Assembly: GCA_009760855.2 (NCBI GenBank)
Contig: WPIO01000020.1
Coordinates: 1,328,501 to 1,392,500, forward strand
Direction: 5' to 3'
DNA from: Cristatella mucedo
Lineage: Eukaryota; Bryozoa; Phylactolaemata; Cristatellidae
DNA length: 64,000 nt
Below the pieces are notes generated by a model. That model searched no databases. It saw only the letters and a program-made list of their open reading frames with translations, and was not told the origin of the DNA. This document shows positions 1 to 11,100 of this stretch, in pieces (position 1 is the stretch's first letter; the number at the start of each line of letters is the position of its first letter). Made by a program: the position numbers and the translations under genes.

Positions 1-115
1 AACTAACCTCGTATCTTAGGAGACCGGCCTTCAGTTCATTTACTGCTGCTAAAACCAAGAACTAACTCCTGACTGACGTCACAACATCCCTTCACTCAAC
101 ATTTAGTTCCCTAAG
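1..115 (+). mobile_element. LINE-A fragment (RT C-terminal coding end)
   Basis: The block GGAGACCGGCC through CTGACTGACGTCACAACATC matches the end of the LINE-A reading frame seen better at 11400-11480. It is diverged and cut by the window edge. Confidence 0.45.
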
Positions 116-1429
116 GCTGCTATGGATGCTATTCAAGCATCTTATTATTATTTCTGCTAATTTGTGGCCATCTTGTTGAAAGGATCGTACCTAGCGCTGC
201 TAAGTCACCTAGCCTACACTAGCCACCTAGCAGTCTAAGGAGAACGGCAGACTAGACGCACGCCTCAATTATGAGGTGCTTTATGTTCGCTCAAGGCGCC
301 AAAAAATTCATTGTTTGTATTATCATTGCACACATATAAAAAATAGCACCTTGCATAGGGTTCTCTTCAATTGTGAACATTAATCCTAGGTCTAGGCATA
401 ATTTTAATTAGGGAATGCAAAAATATGTGGAGTTAATGTGGTCTTGATAAATGTAAGACCCTTAAACCAGGATATATGATGCGTACGGGTGTTTAATTTA
501 ATCGAGTACCTTGTGGTCACGTAACAACCATAGTCATAGTCAAAATAATATCATTTCAGCTAGTACCACCAGGCTGTGCCTAATAAAGTAGGACTGTAGA
601 AGTACCAGCGATGAAAAGTATGCCATCCAAATGTCAAGGAGTTCGTAAATCACCACTTCGAACATGTGCCTCTCAAGTTAGTCATTCGTTTTCGCCGTCT
701 GCCCCGCTCGAATGACAATTTTGTGAGTTGTTTTTCGGTGCAGGGTCACCTTGAAGTGCAGGAAGACATTCGACTGCAAACCATTTGACGGTCGGGTTGT
801 TATTTTTGTTGCTCAGCAAACGCTTTTGTAACCGATGCATAAAGAGCCAACACGGAAGCACGCGGTTTCCGAAACAATACGTGCGCTTAGGACGTGAACA
901 AGGTTGTCCTAAAAATCTCAGGTGCCAGCTTGTTCACGGATGCCACCGGCTTCGCTCTCATGCCGACTTTTATAAAATACAAAACATAAAAAAAAACATA
1001 CGGCTACCAGGTAGAATTAATGAGGTAACAATTTTTGCAAATTGTGCATGGTGCAACATTGGTCAGTCTATTAGTTGCGAAAACATGCCAAATTACTGGT
1101 TGGGCACTTTCGGGAGGGTTTGGGAACAGTTGTGGTTTTCAGATGGTGGTTTTTGCAGGTACCAACAGGATGTTGGAAACCGTGAGTTTAAGGATGTGAC
1201 AAAGTTTTTCTCTAAAAGGATATTTTGACGGCAGTGCCGGGTACTTCTTCAGGAATGATCAATGTTTGAGACATCTGGCTTTGCATGTTCGCGGACGTAG
1301 ACCTGACCTGGTCCGAGACTATGTAAAAAATTAATAGTTCAGTCAGAGCGAGAAAGCAGCCAGCTAAGCTCCCTGATTAAAAAAAAGAGCTGCTGGCTGC
1401 ACAACACTGCTACAGAGGCGCATACCTGA
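116..1429. other. unassigned sequence
   Basis: No recognisable coding or repeat family. A 147-codon open frame at 785-1228 (plus) has no family resemblance I can see and contains A-runs and low-complexity stretches; I treat it as chance. Confidence 0.4.
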
Positions 1430-1708
1430 GAGACGCAACGACAACTACTCTCCTACTGCCGACTATGGCACATCTTTTTCAGCGGTCCCGAGCTGCTACT
1501 TCTATGCTACTCACTACCTCAACTGCTCTCCTGACTCTGCTATGCTTCCCATTTTCTCTTTGTTTCGTGAGACGAAGTCTGTTGGCTACCTAATGCGTAC
1601 CGAAAGCCGCTTAGGCTGTGAGTGCGCTATACAAAACTCTCCTGCATAACACCCACATGGTCTTTTTGACTTTGTGGAGTTACACACGGAGATACATTAC
1701 ATTACATT
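1430..1708 (+). mobile_element. LINE-B 3' end fragment
   Basis: Matches the 3' end of the LINE-B copy at 60890-61165, including the ACGCAACGACAACTACTCTC start, GAAAGCCGCTTAGGCTGTGAG, GCGCTATACAAAACTCTCC and the (ACATT)n tail at the right end. Confidence 0.85.
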
Positions 1709-2404
1709 ACGATGATGCATGTATTAATTAGTTTCCATCGTGACTATGGAAAGATAGTTCAATTGAGTACATGCATTTGGCAAATGGAGACAGTTAAGAC
1801 CTAAAATTTCTTATTCATCAGAAAATCCTGTTTGACTGATTTTCTTCATACCTCGTCATCGATATATTGCATTCTTTTCGAAACATATTAGGCCTGGGTT
1901 TCGTATGGTCAAAATTGAAACCCTTGAAAATTGCTCCAAAATTGCCCGACTAGGTTGGAGATACATTAATTGAGAGGGGGATACTTGGTATACCCACTAA
2001 ATATTAATATTACTCCTGGCCCGCGAAATAACATCCTCCAAAAATGTAACTAAGTTGCAAGCCAGAAATTGTTCCACATGTTGAAAAACACGGCCATTTC
2101 GCTTGTTTTTGCACCGAGAAAGCGAACCTAAGCAGTATTACACATTTTTTTTTACAAATATAGATAACTCATGCGATTCCCAGGTTCCAGTGAAATCTTT
2201 TTGTCCAATAGTCAATAAAACGCTGAAATATTTGAGGTGATAACTTGACCTCCCGTGTGAGCGGATTTTTCGGGCCTCGCAATGTAAACAACAGAAAATA
2301 CTATCCCTGACCAACGAGGCTACAGAATCACTGTAAGAGCATGTGAAACTGTAACTCTGGCAAGCGTATACATAAGTATAACCGTTATCGAACTTCTGCA
2401 TTCA
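1709..2404. other. unassigned AT-rich spacer
   Basis: I see no coding frame or repeat of the families described here in this stretch. Confidence 0.4.
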
Positions 2405-3055
2405 GAAATTGGAAAGGCTGACGCTCAAAATTGGCTCTGCCAGCATATCTCCTGTTGAATCAGCTCGAAATCTAGGTGCCATGTTCCAAAGTGACCTCTC
2501 GTTAGACGACCACATCAGCTCCGCAGTCAAATCTGCCTCATTTCAGCTTCATAACATTGCTAAAATTCGGGCTTATTTAGATAAGGATAACACGTCTAAG
2601 TTGGTCCATGCATTCGTTACATCCCGTCTCGACTTCTGCAACTCACAGCTTACTGGCCTACCAGCATGTGCGATCAGGCGATTGCAGCTGATGCAAAACT
2701 CTGCAGCTAGGCTTGTCTGTCGTGAGCGTCGCAGTTGCCACATTACACCACTTCTCGCCTACCTGCACTAGCTAACAGTCAAGCAACGGATTGACTTCAA
2801 GGTTTTGTCGCTCACTTTTGGGTCACTTCATTCTTTGGCTCCACCCTATCTCTCAGATCTACTCCCCCCACCAAGCTAAGCATCGTACTGCCTGCTTTTA
2901 GGGAATCCAAGTCTACAAATACCTCGTACAAACCTCAAATCCTCGTCGAGATCGTGCATTTAGTTCGTATGCTCCCAAAGCCTGGAACTCCCTACCGACT
3001 TGCGTCAGAACATCCCCTGACCTGACCACATTTAAAAATAACTTAAAAACACACC

Positions 3056-3057
<2 letters not shown>
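2405..3057 (+). mobile_element. LINE-A copy, 5'-truncated (left part of a split copy)
   Basis: Encodes the C-terminal half of the L2/CR1-type reverse transcriptase: [40 protein letters not shown], then frameshifted remains of the region up to ACACACCTA. The element resumes at 3911 after an antisense LINE-A insertion. Not functional. Confidence 0.85.
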
Positions 3058-3087
<30 letters not shown>

Positions 3088-3910
3088 TTGCACTTGATAA
3101 AGCGCCCTCAGAGAACTTAATCTCTTTCTAGGCGCTTTACATTTGCTGCAAAGTGATACGCAATAGAATAGTAAGTAAAATCATGCTTGAAAAACAAACA
3201 AAATGAATAACATGGTTAGGGGTTACATGCACTGGGTCAGCATGCAAATGTGGTTAGTGGCAGCATGAACAGTGTCAGCACGCATAAGCACATCGAGGAC
3301 GAATCACAATGACCCACTAAATGCTGTCCTAAATAAGTATGTTTTTAAGTTTCTTTTAAATGTGGTCAGGTCAGGGGATGTTCTGATGCAGGTCGGGAGG
3401 GAGTTCCAGGCTGTGGGAGCATACGAGCTAAATGCACGGTCTCCAAAGGATTTAAGGTTTGTACGAGGTATTTCTAGACTGTTGGATTCCGAAAAGCGAG
3501 TGGTACGATGCTTTGCCTGATGGGGTAGTATCTCTGAAAGATAGGCTGGAGCCATAGAATGAAGAGACCTAAAAGTGAGCGACAAAACCTTGAAGTCAAT
3601 CCGTTGCTTGACTGGTAACCAGTGCAGGTCGGCGAGAAGTGGAGTAATGTGGCAACTGCGACGCTCACGACAGACAAGCCTAGCTGCAGAGTTTTGCAGC
3701 AGCTGCAATCGCCTGATCGCACATGCTGGTAGGCCAGTAAGCAGTGAGTTGCAGAAGTCGAGACGAGATGTCACGAATGCATGGACCAACTTGGACGTGG
3801 TATCCTTATCTAAACAAGCCCTAATTTTAGCAATGTTATGAAGCTGAAAATAGGCTGATTTGACTGTGGAGCTGATGTGGTCGTCTAACGAGAGGTCGCT
3901 TTGGAATATG
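3058..3910 (-). mobile_element. LINE-A copy inserted in another LINE-A
   Basis: On the plus strand it begins with (AAT)n, the complement of the 3' tail, then the 3' hairpin, the 3' UTR and the antisense RT C-terminus. The longest open piece on the minus strand is 3304-3789 ([37 protein letters not shown]). It is truncated at GTTCCAAAG. CCTA flanks both sides (3054-3057 and 3911-3914), consistent with a short target duplication. Confidence 0.88.
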
Positions 3911-4116
3911 CCTATTTAGGACAGCATTAGGTGGGTCCCTGTGATTCGTCCTTCATGTGCTTATGCGTGCAGACACTGTGCATGCTGCCACTAACCACAT
4001 TTGCATGCTAACCCTGTGCATGCCACCCCTAACCATGTTATTCATTTTGTTTGTTTATCAAGCATGATATTACTTACCATTCAATTGCATTTCCCTTTGC
4101 AGCAAATGTAAAGCGC

Positions 4117-4204
<88 letters not shown>

Positions 4205-4245
4205 AGTTCTCTGAGGGCGCTTTATCAAGTGCATTATTATTATGA
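3911..4245 (+). mobile_element. LINE-A 3' end (right part of the split copy)
   Basis: Continues the copy of 2405-3057 from CCTATTTAGGACAGCAT through the 3' UTR to AGCAAATGTAAAGCGCC, a microsatellite, and TTCTCTGAGGGCGCTTTATC with the (ATT)n tail. The hairpin loop side is replaced by a long (AG)n tract. Confidence 0.88.
4119..4201. repeat. (AG)n microsatellite, about 83 bases
   Basis: A pure AG tract inside the LINE-A 3' hairpin, where other copies read AGAAAGAGATTAAG. It probably grew from the AGAGA in the stem. The open frames across it are repeat artefacts. Confidence 0.97.
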
Positions 4246-4314
4246 TTACATACTTCACATCCACTTACGCCAGGATGGACTTCATTTCACAATGCATTTA
4301 AATAAATGAAAATA

Positions 4315-4485
4315 AATCCTAGCTGATTAAAAAGCCTCCTTTTGTATAGCGACAGAAGAGCCTTTACGGCTATCACCACCGCTTGCAGTGGCGATAAAGG
4401 GTCGCCCACCACAGGAATCGAACCCACGACCTCGGGACCGAGGTCGTGAAAGCAACCGCCTTACCTAGTGTGCCATCACGGCTCA
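4315..4485 (-). mobile_element. SINE-1 (tRNA-derived)
   Basis: On the minus strand, a pol III box A (TGGCACACTAGG, 4464-4475) and a perfect box B (GGTTCGATTCC, 4414-4424) are followed by a body with AGCCGTAAAGGCT and CGCTATACAAA. Six other copies lie in this window. Confidence 0.88.
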
Positions 4486-4546
4486 GGATATTCCTTAAGG
4501 CATTATCAATTGCATCACTTTACAATCGCTCTGCACAGCAGGTTGC

Positions 4547-4552
4547 TTTATT
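4547..4552 (-). terminator. candidate COPB2 poly(A) signal
   Basis: AATAAA on the minus strand about 590 bases beyond the COPB2 stop codon. It lies between that stop and the SINE-1 copy at 4315. It is the first canonical hexamer I found downstream, but its use is inferred. Confidence 0.3.
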
Positions 4553-5141
4553 TCCAAACAGTTTATAGCTAGCCGAGTCTATCAACTGCAGTGGTAATTT
4601 AATATATATCGTCTAGTCTCTAGCTACCCTAGTATAAACATTGCGTTTACAACCATCAAAATCGCTAATCCGACCACTTGTTCCTTTCTCTCATCCAGGC
4701 TACGATAAACGATAGAGAAAAGAAATCAGTCAGCTCGGAGGTTATTAGATGGCGTACTAAGAATACTAGGCATCAAAAGCAAAACCAACCAGGAAAACGG
4801 GGAAGTTATAGCAACGTCGATACCCAACGCAGGTACGACACATGCCCGCCCAAGCGAAGCACAATGGGCCTGTGAGTGCGAACAAAAGGCTCAAAGAATT
4901 CGCTTAAATATAATCCCTTATTATTACGTAAGGGCCGCACGACAGCGGCCTACCGCTATGCTAGCATATACATCTTACACATATCGGTAGACAGCATGTT
5001 ACACAATTTGCTGTGGCCTGGCAGAATGACGAATGGTGCATCGCCGAAATCTATACTTTTGGTCGCCAACTGCTGTTGACAGTTACTTGAAGCTACGAGG
5101 GTCTCAATCTCCGTTCACTCACACGGTCTTCACCATTGCAG

Positions 5142-5174
5142 TTAGTCATCGAGAAGATCATCAATTCCAACATC
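5142..5174 (-). CDS. COPB2: COPB2 exon 19, last coding exon (residues 921-930)
   Basis: A 33-base terminal exon after a TTTTAG acceptor, encoding [10 protein letters not shown] and then TAA. The family ends DEDILDD, so the ten-residue acidic tail identifies this tiny exon despite its size. Joined to exon 18 it reads ...SAAANL then [10 protein letters not shown] in phase 0. Confidence 0.92.
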   Translation of the reverse strand, partial: DVGIDDLLDD

Positions 5175-8100
5175 CTAAAACGACCACAATCAGAGTTAAA
5201 AAGACTTAGGCCAAGGTAAAACAGAACTATGACGGGCGTCATGCGAACACAGATAGTGAACCCACTCTATGCTGGAATGACAGACAGGGGCAATACCAGG
5301 AATCCATGCATCCACAACACAACACGCTGTGTTCCCCAAAAGTCCACCATCTCACACACAAAAGTCCACCATCTCACACTCAGTGCTATAGTTCGTGCAT
5401 AGAGTGCAAGAATGTACGTTTGCTCTGGGAACGGTGGCCGTGCCCTCTTTCAAACGCAAAATGCAGCAAAGAGGCAGAGACGTACGAGATTTGCTGCAGC
5501 ACTATCATCCAGCTTCATATTCTCGATGTCGAGCTCGAGCTCGGCCTCGAGGTCTCGCACAGCCTGCTGCTGCCGCAGGTCACTAGCTGCAGGTGCCGAT
5601 GCTTGTGAGTGCCTTTCCTGTTGTGTCTCCTTGGTGGCGACCAGCGTCGGCTGCTCCTGTAACATAACAATTGCCGTCACCTGCTCAGCATTGATCAATT
5701 ATCGAAGGCATGAAGTTTCGCTCTGATCAATAATGAGATTTACAAAAATAAATGTCTGCAGGAGTGAGCGTGAAGTGAGGAAACAATGACGATAAGTTGA
5801 ATTGCAAGTCCCCGTAGCCCTCGTAAATATGTAATGCAGACCATGTTATGTAGTGCATTCGAGGTCAGGTCAGGTCAGGGCAGGGCAGGGCTCCACAAAC
5901 ACTGGGGAGTTCAACTGAAGGAAGCTCAGGATTCGCTCTAGCAGAGAAAAAACAAGAATATCTTCTGCAGCCATTGGAAAAAGGATCAGACTCTTCGAAT
6001 AGCAAAGAATACTATCGTATACTATAGTATCTGGAAGAGTTCTAATTCAGAAAACTCTCAGACAGGCTGTTATGCCAAGTGCAATTGCTATGCATACTAT
6101 CACACTCACTGGTTCATCATCTGCCGAGGCTCCAGCACCTTCAGGGACATACTCAAAGGTGCCCTCACTTTCGGCAGCTGCTACCTCTTCCAAGGGGTTC
6201 CTCTCTTGGTTTGGCTACAAAAAACAAACAACAGATAAGATATATTTATGAAATGGTGCCAAAGATGTGACCACAAAGACAGCACCCATATGTTCATCGC
6301 CTACTTCAGACAGTTCGGTTTTGGTCACCTGATCGGTCATTTGGGTTAAGCTTCCTATTTTGCAGAACTAGGCACCAGTTTGGGTCACGTTCCCACTGGA
6401 TTACTTACTTCAAACATGAGGTCACAGCTCAGTTTTTTGATATCATCTACCAAGATCAAATTTGATTGCCAAAACAGCTAGCAAGTAGCATAGGCGATTC
6501 CCTTCACCACTGTCCACATTTCAAGAGCAATGATTTTATGATTCAGTTACTTGCTAATCAATTTTGGCAGTTTACATGAGTTGTTTCGAACGTTTACTTA
6601 CCCTTGTCCTTGCCGGCACGTTTTCAATCACTATTCTTTTCTGACTCAGCTGTGTTCACATGCATTGGCTGTTTACACAGGGTTGTTCTCCACAGCAACT
6701 GAATAACCTGCGTTTGATGGCTTTCTCATTAAAAGGCAACATGAAAACACGAACTAAAGCTCGCAAATTATCCTGACAGACGGTTTGCTTAGTCACCATA
6801 CAAGCCCACGTTTATGTGCTCATCTATTTAAGCTTAGAGCCTGCTTGATTCAGCTAGCTGCATCGGACCAAAAGAACGTCAATTCATTGAAATTTGTAGC
6901 CGGGATCTTGGCAGTGCAAAATAAATCGTCCCATTAACAGAATGCAGACACTTCTCTCCTAAAGCATGAGTGTGCTTGCCGCTTACCTTGACGGTTGGGT
7001 AGGCACTGGCAGGTATACGCCTTTTCCTTTCCTTCTTAAGAAATTGCTCAGCCTTGCACGTGTTTGCAAGTCCCGGGAACAAATTCTCATACGCGGTGGG
7101 ATCTGCCAGTGAGGCAGCAACTTTCTTATTAACTTCGCCCAGGCTTTGTTTCCAAAGCTGCACAACCCTAGAGTAAAGACGAAGTTCGATTACTGGTGGG
7201 GTAAGAGCAGATTAAAAAAAAATTCAACGCAGCCACCAGTGACAACTCACCTTGATATTTGACTAGGCATGTACGTTCGGGCAAAGAAAGCAGCCTCGGG
7301 AAGCCTTCCTGTGGATATTAGTACCTCCAGGCAGTCCTCCAGCCTAGAGAGTACAGAATTTACCAAATTTGCCAACTGCAAGTTCAAGCAAACACACAAG
7401 CACGGGCCAGCGGGCAGACAGGCAGGTAAGTGTGTCTATGCACGAGAAATACATGAGCGATCTGAGCTGCTTCTGAACCATCAGATCAACCAAAGACAAG
7501 TAAAGGCTTTGGTGGGCCACATAAATATGTAGCATTCAGGTTAAGGCCACAAAGCCGACGATAGAATCGATTGGCTTTAAGAAATCCGGTTTAATTGTCC
7601 AACTGGCCTTACTAAGAATTTTATCAAAAGGAGGAAGGCTGAAAAAACCCGAAGGGCTCTATTAGCACAATTTTGAGTTCGGTAGCGTTGCTTTCACCAC
7701 ACTTAAAGGTGCCGCATGCAATGAATCTACTGCGGGTCCAGTCACGCTCGCCCGTGCTTGTGTGTTTGCCTTGAACTTGCAGTTGGCAAAGTTGGTAAGC
7801 TCCAACATCATGTCAGCACAAAGTTTGGCGGAAGCCCAAAAACGCAAACAGGATTTGGATCTAAATAGCACTTGCCAATCCATAGATAAAGTGGCAGAGC
7901 CGTCATGGGGGTGGGAAGGGGGCATTTCCAACCCCCTTCCAGAGTGCAGCTGAGCAGCGACCTGGGCCACCTCAACTGTCACCAACGACGTAATTATGTC
8001 CTACTTCCAGTCGATAAGCAACCGAACTGCACATCGAATAAAAACTTGGATTTTTGCGCTACAAGTTTTCAGTACTCGCGGGCCTTGCCCCATCATGAAA

Positions 8101-11100
8101 TTCCTGCCTATGCTGGAAGGTGAGGTTGGCCGTAACTTTGAACCGATGCCGATGGTGCCCATTCCAAGCAAATTGTAGCCAAAGAATTATCTTTGCATAC
8201 AAAGTCGTACGTCCACAGCACGGAGAGGGTAGTTCTTGTTATCCTCAGATTTTCCTCAGAGGCACCATGCTATGATGGACGTCATAATTAATTACTTTTT
8301 GGGTCTACACAGCTTGGCCTCATGTTGCCTAGCTCAGTGCTTCTTGGGCTATCGCAACAACCGGCCTTCTTATGGACTGGCTTCAGGGCACGGGCTAAAA
8401 ACCAACCGACAAACAAAAAACGGACCACCCGACCAGACGTTACCGGGCAGAGCAATTTTACCGAGGCACATACTTGGCTAAGCGGGCTGCCGGTACATAA
8501 GTAAGTAGCCACGAACGAACCCCCCCACACTACGACGATGCCGCGCTGCCGCCCCCCTGCGGAACGAGACAGGCAGCGGCAGTGGCTGGCAGCGACCGGA
8601 TCGAAGCAGCAACTGTCACTGTCAGAAGCAGTGGGCAGCACACGCCAGGCTGCTACAAGGCATGCTGCAAGGGGGAGCACTAGCATAAAGCCGCCGAAGC
8701 GTGCAAAGCAGAGTTGACAAGCACCTGCCGAGGCTGAAGTACGACACAAAAGCAACGTTGTTCTGAGACGAAGCTCTGGACTTTTCTGCCAGCTCCAACA
8801 TCATGTCTGCATTTCCGGCGGACGTGGACAGCAAGAGCAGGCCGCCAAAGTCTTGGGCTTTGCGCAGTGACTCTTGTGCAAGGCCAAACTCGCACTTGTT
8901 GACGGCAAGCTCAGCTAGCTGCTTCCACTTCGTCTCAGACTGAAACGAGAGGAAACAGGACTCACAGCCAAGGGCTGACGGACCGGTTTTCCGATCGAAC
9001 AAGCCGTGCAAACACCCACGCGAAGGTTGCCGAAGTAATTCAATCGCAATGGCAACAGCTGCTAAAAATTCTACCAGAACAGTCTATTTAAGCTACAGTC
9101 ATAATCAACCAATAATCATTACGAATGATAATTCCTCAAGCTAGCTAACATTACCCATTCGATCATGCATCCTTTGCAGCAAAAAACGTGCCTAGAAAGA
9201 GATTAGGTTCTCCGAAGGCACAATACAAATGTATTATTATTATCCCAATTCCTTGCAGCACCTCAATGTCAGAATTCAAGTCTGCCACTAGTGAACTCAT
9301 CTTTAAGTTAATCTCCCAGTCAATGAAGACTATTGGCCATCTAAATTCTTTTATCAGTTTACTATTTCTGAGAAACATAGATCTGCTGCCGGTATGCATA
9401 ACTAAAATGATAGATATGTCCTTAGGCTAAGGTATTGTCCCGGCACCTTTCAAAAAGACTGGCCACTCATTAAGAAGGCAAAACCAGGCCAGGAGAAATT
9501 GAGCAACTCAAACCCAGGCTCCCTACAGCTGTTCCTGTCAAAGTCACCTAAGCGAGTAGTGGCAGACCAGCTAAACTCTTGTATTACAATATCAAACCTA
9601 GCAAGTACCATTGAAGTTTTAGAACTAATTACTCTAGAGTCAGCATTGCATCGGGTGCATAATGACCTCAGGAATTTGACATAGGAAAGTAGTCTGCTTT
9701 TTGCTCGATCTGTCAGAAGCATTTGATACTATTGATCCCAAATTCCTTCTTAAACGCCTCTCATCTCGCCTGGGCATCCCTAGCGCTTACATTCATCTTT
9801 TTCACAATTTATACTCTCCCACTTGCGGATGTAATCGCCCAGCACGATCTAGGCTTTCATTTTATGCAGGTGACCCACAGCTGTACCCGTGTGTTGACCC
9901 TTGCCTGTCTCTCACCACATCAAACTCTATCAACCTACTTGCTGCATGTATTGCTGACATTTGCATTTGGATGGCAGCACACTTTTTCGAATTTAATGAC
10001 GATAAAAACAACTAACTAGTTTAGTTATTCGCACGCCTAATGTTACTCAAAAATGGGAAAACCTGTCCCTTAAGATGGGATTGGCTAGCATATCTCATGT
10101 AGCATCTATACGAAATTTAGGTGTCACATTTCACAGTAAACTTTCACTAGACGATCAGAACAGATCCACAGCCAAAACTGATTACTTTCAGCTACGCCCT
10201 GCCGCAAAACTTATGCCCTGCCGCTAAACTTCGGGACAGCTTAGAAAGGGATACCACATCCGAGTTGGTCCATGCAACTGCAAAATCCCGTCCCGATTTC
10301 TGAAACTCAGTGCTTGCACGTGTTCAGGATAAGGAATAAGATGCTTATAGCTGGTGCAAAACTCAGCAGCCAGGTTTGCCTGTCACGAACATAGCAGTTA
10401 CTCACGTTACACCTCTTTCTCACCGAAATGCACTGGCTACCCATCAAGCAGCATATCAAATTTTCAAGGTTCAGTCATTTGCCAACGTAATCGCCCAGCA
10501 TGATATAGGCTTTTACTTCTAAGCTGGTGACACACAGACGTACCCATGCTTTGATGCTGGGAGGGATCAAAGCATGGGTACGTCAAACTCTCTTAATTCC
10601 CTTGCTGCATGCACAGCTGACATTCACAATTGAGTGGCAGCCAACTTTCTCAAATTGAATGACAAACTTATGAGATAGGGGTAAACCTAGTGCTACTCAG
10701 AACTTAAAAAGCCTAGCCCTCACACGGGCTGGGCTAAAAAATCTCCTCTAGCAGCTGCATTCAATCTGAGAGCCCTGTTCCAAATTGACCTTTAACTAAA
10801 AAAAAAATCCTAGCTGCTTAAACAGCCTCTTTTTGTATAGCGACAGAAGAGCCTTTACGGCTATCACCACCGCTTGCAGTGGCGATAAAGGATCGCCAAC
10901 CACAGGAATCGAACCCACGACCTCGGGACCGAGGTCATGAAAGCAACCGCCTTACCTAACTAGACGACTAAATCAGTTCCATATTCAAGCCAACTCATAC
11001 GACTCAGCCGATAAACCCCTTTAGCATTGCAAAAATTTGGGCCTGCTTAGACAAGGATACCACATCCAAATTGCTTGCTTCATTTTTGATATTCTCGATT

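Noticed and set aside
785..1228. 147-codon open frame on the plus strand
   Set aside because: No domain, an A-rich low-complexity part, no splice or promoter context and no similarity I recognise. One frame of this length is expected by chance in 64 kb.
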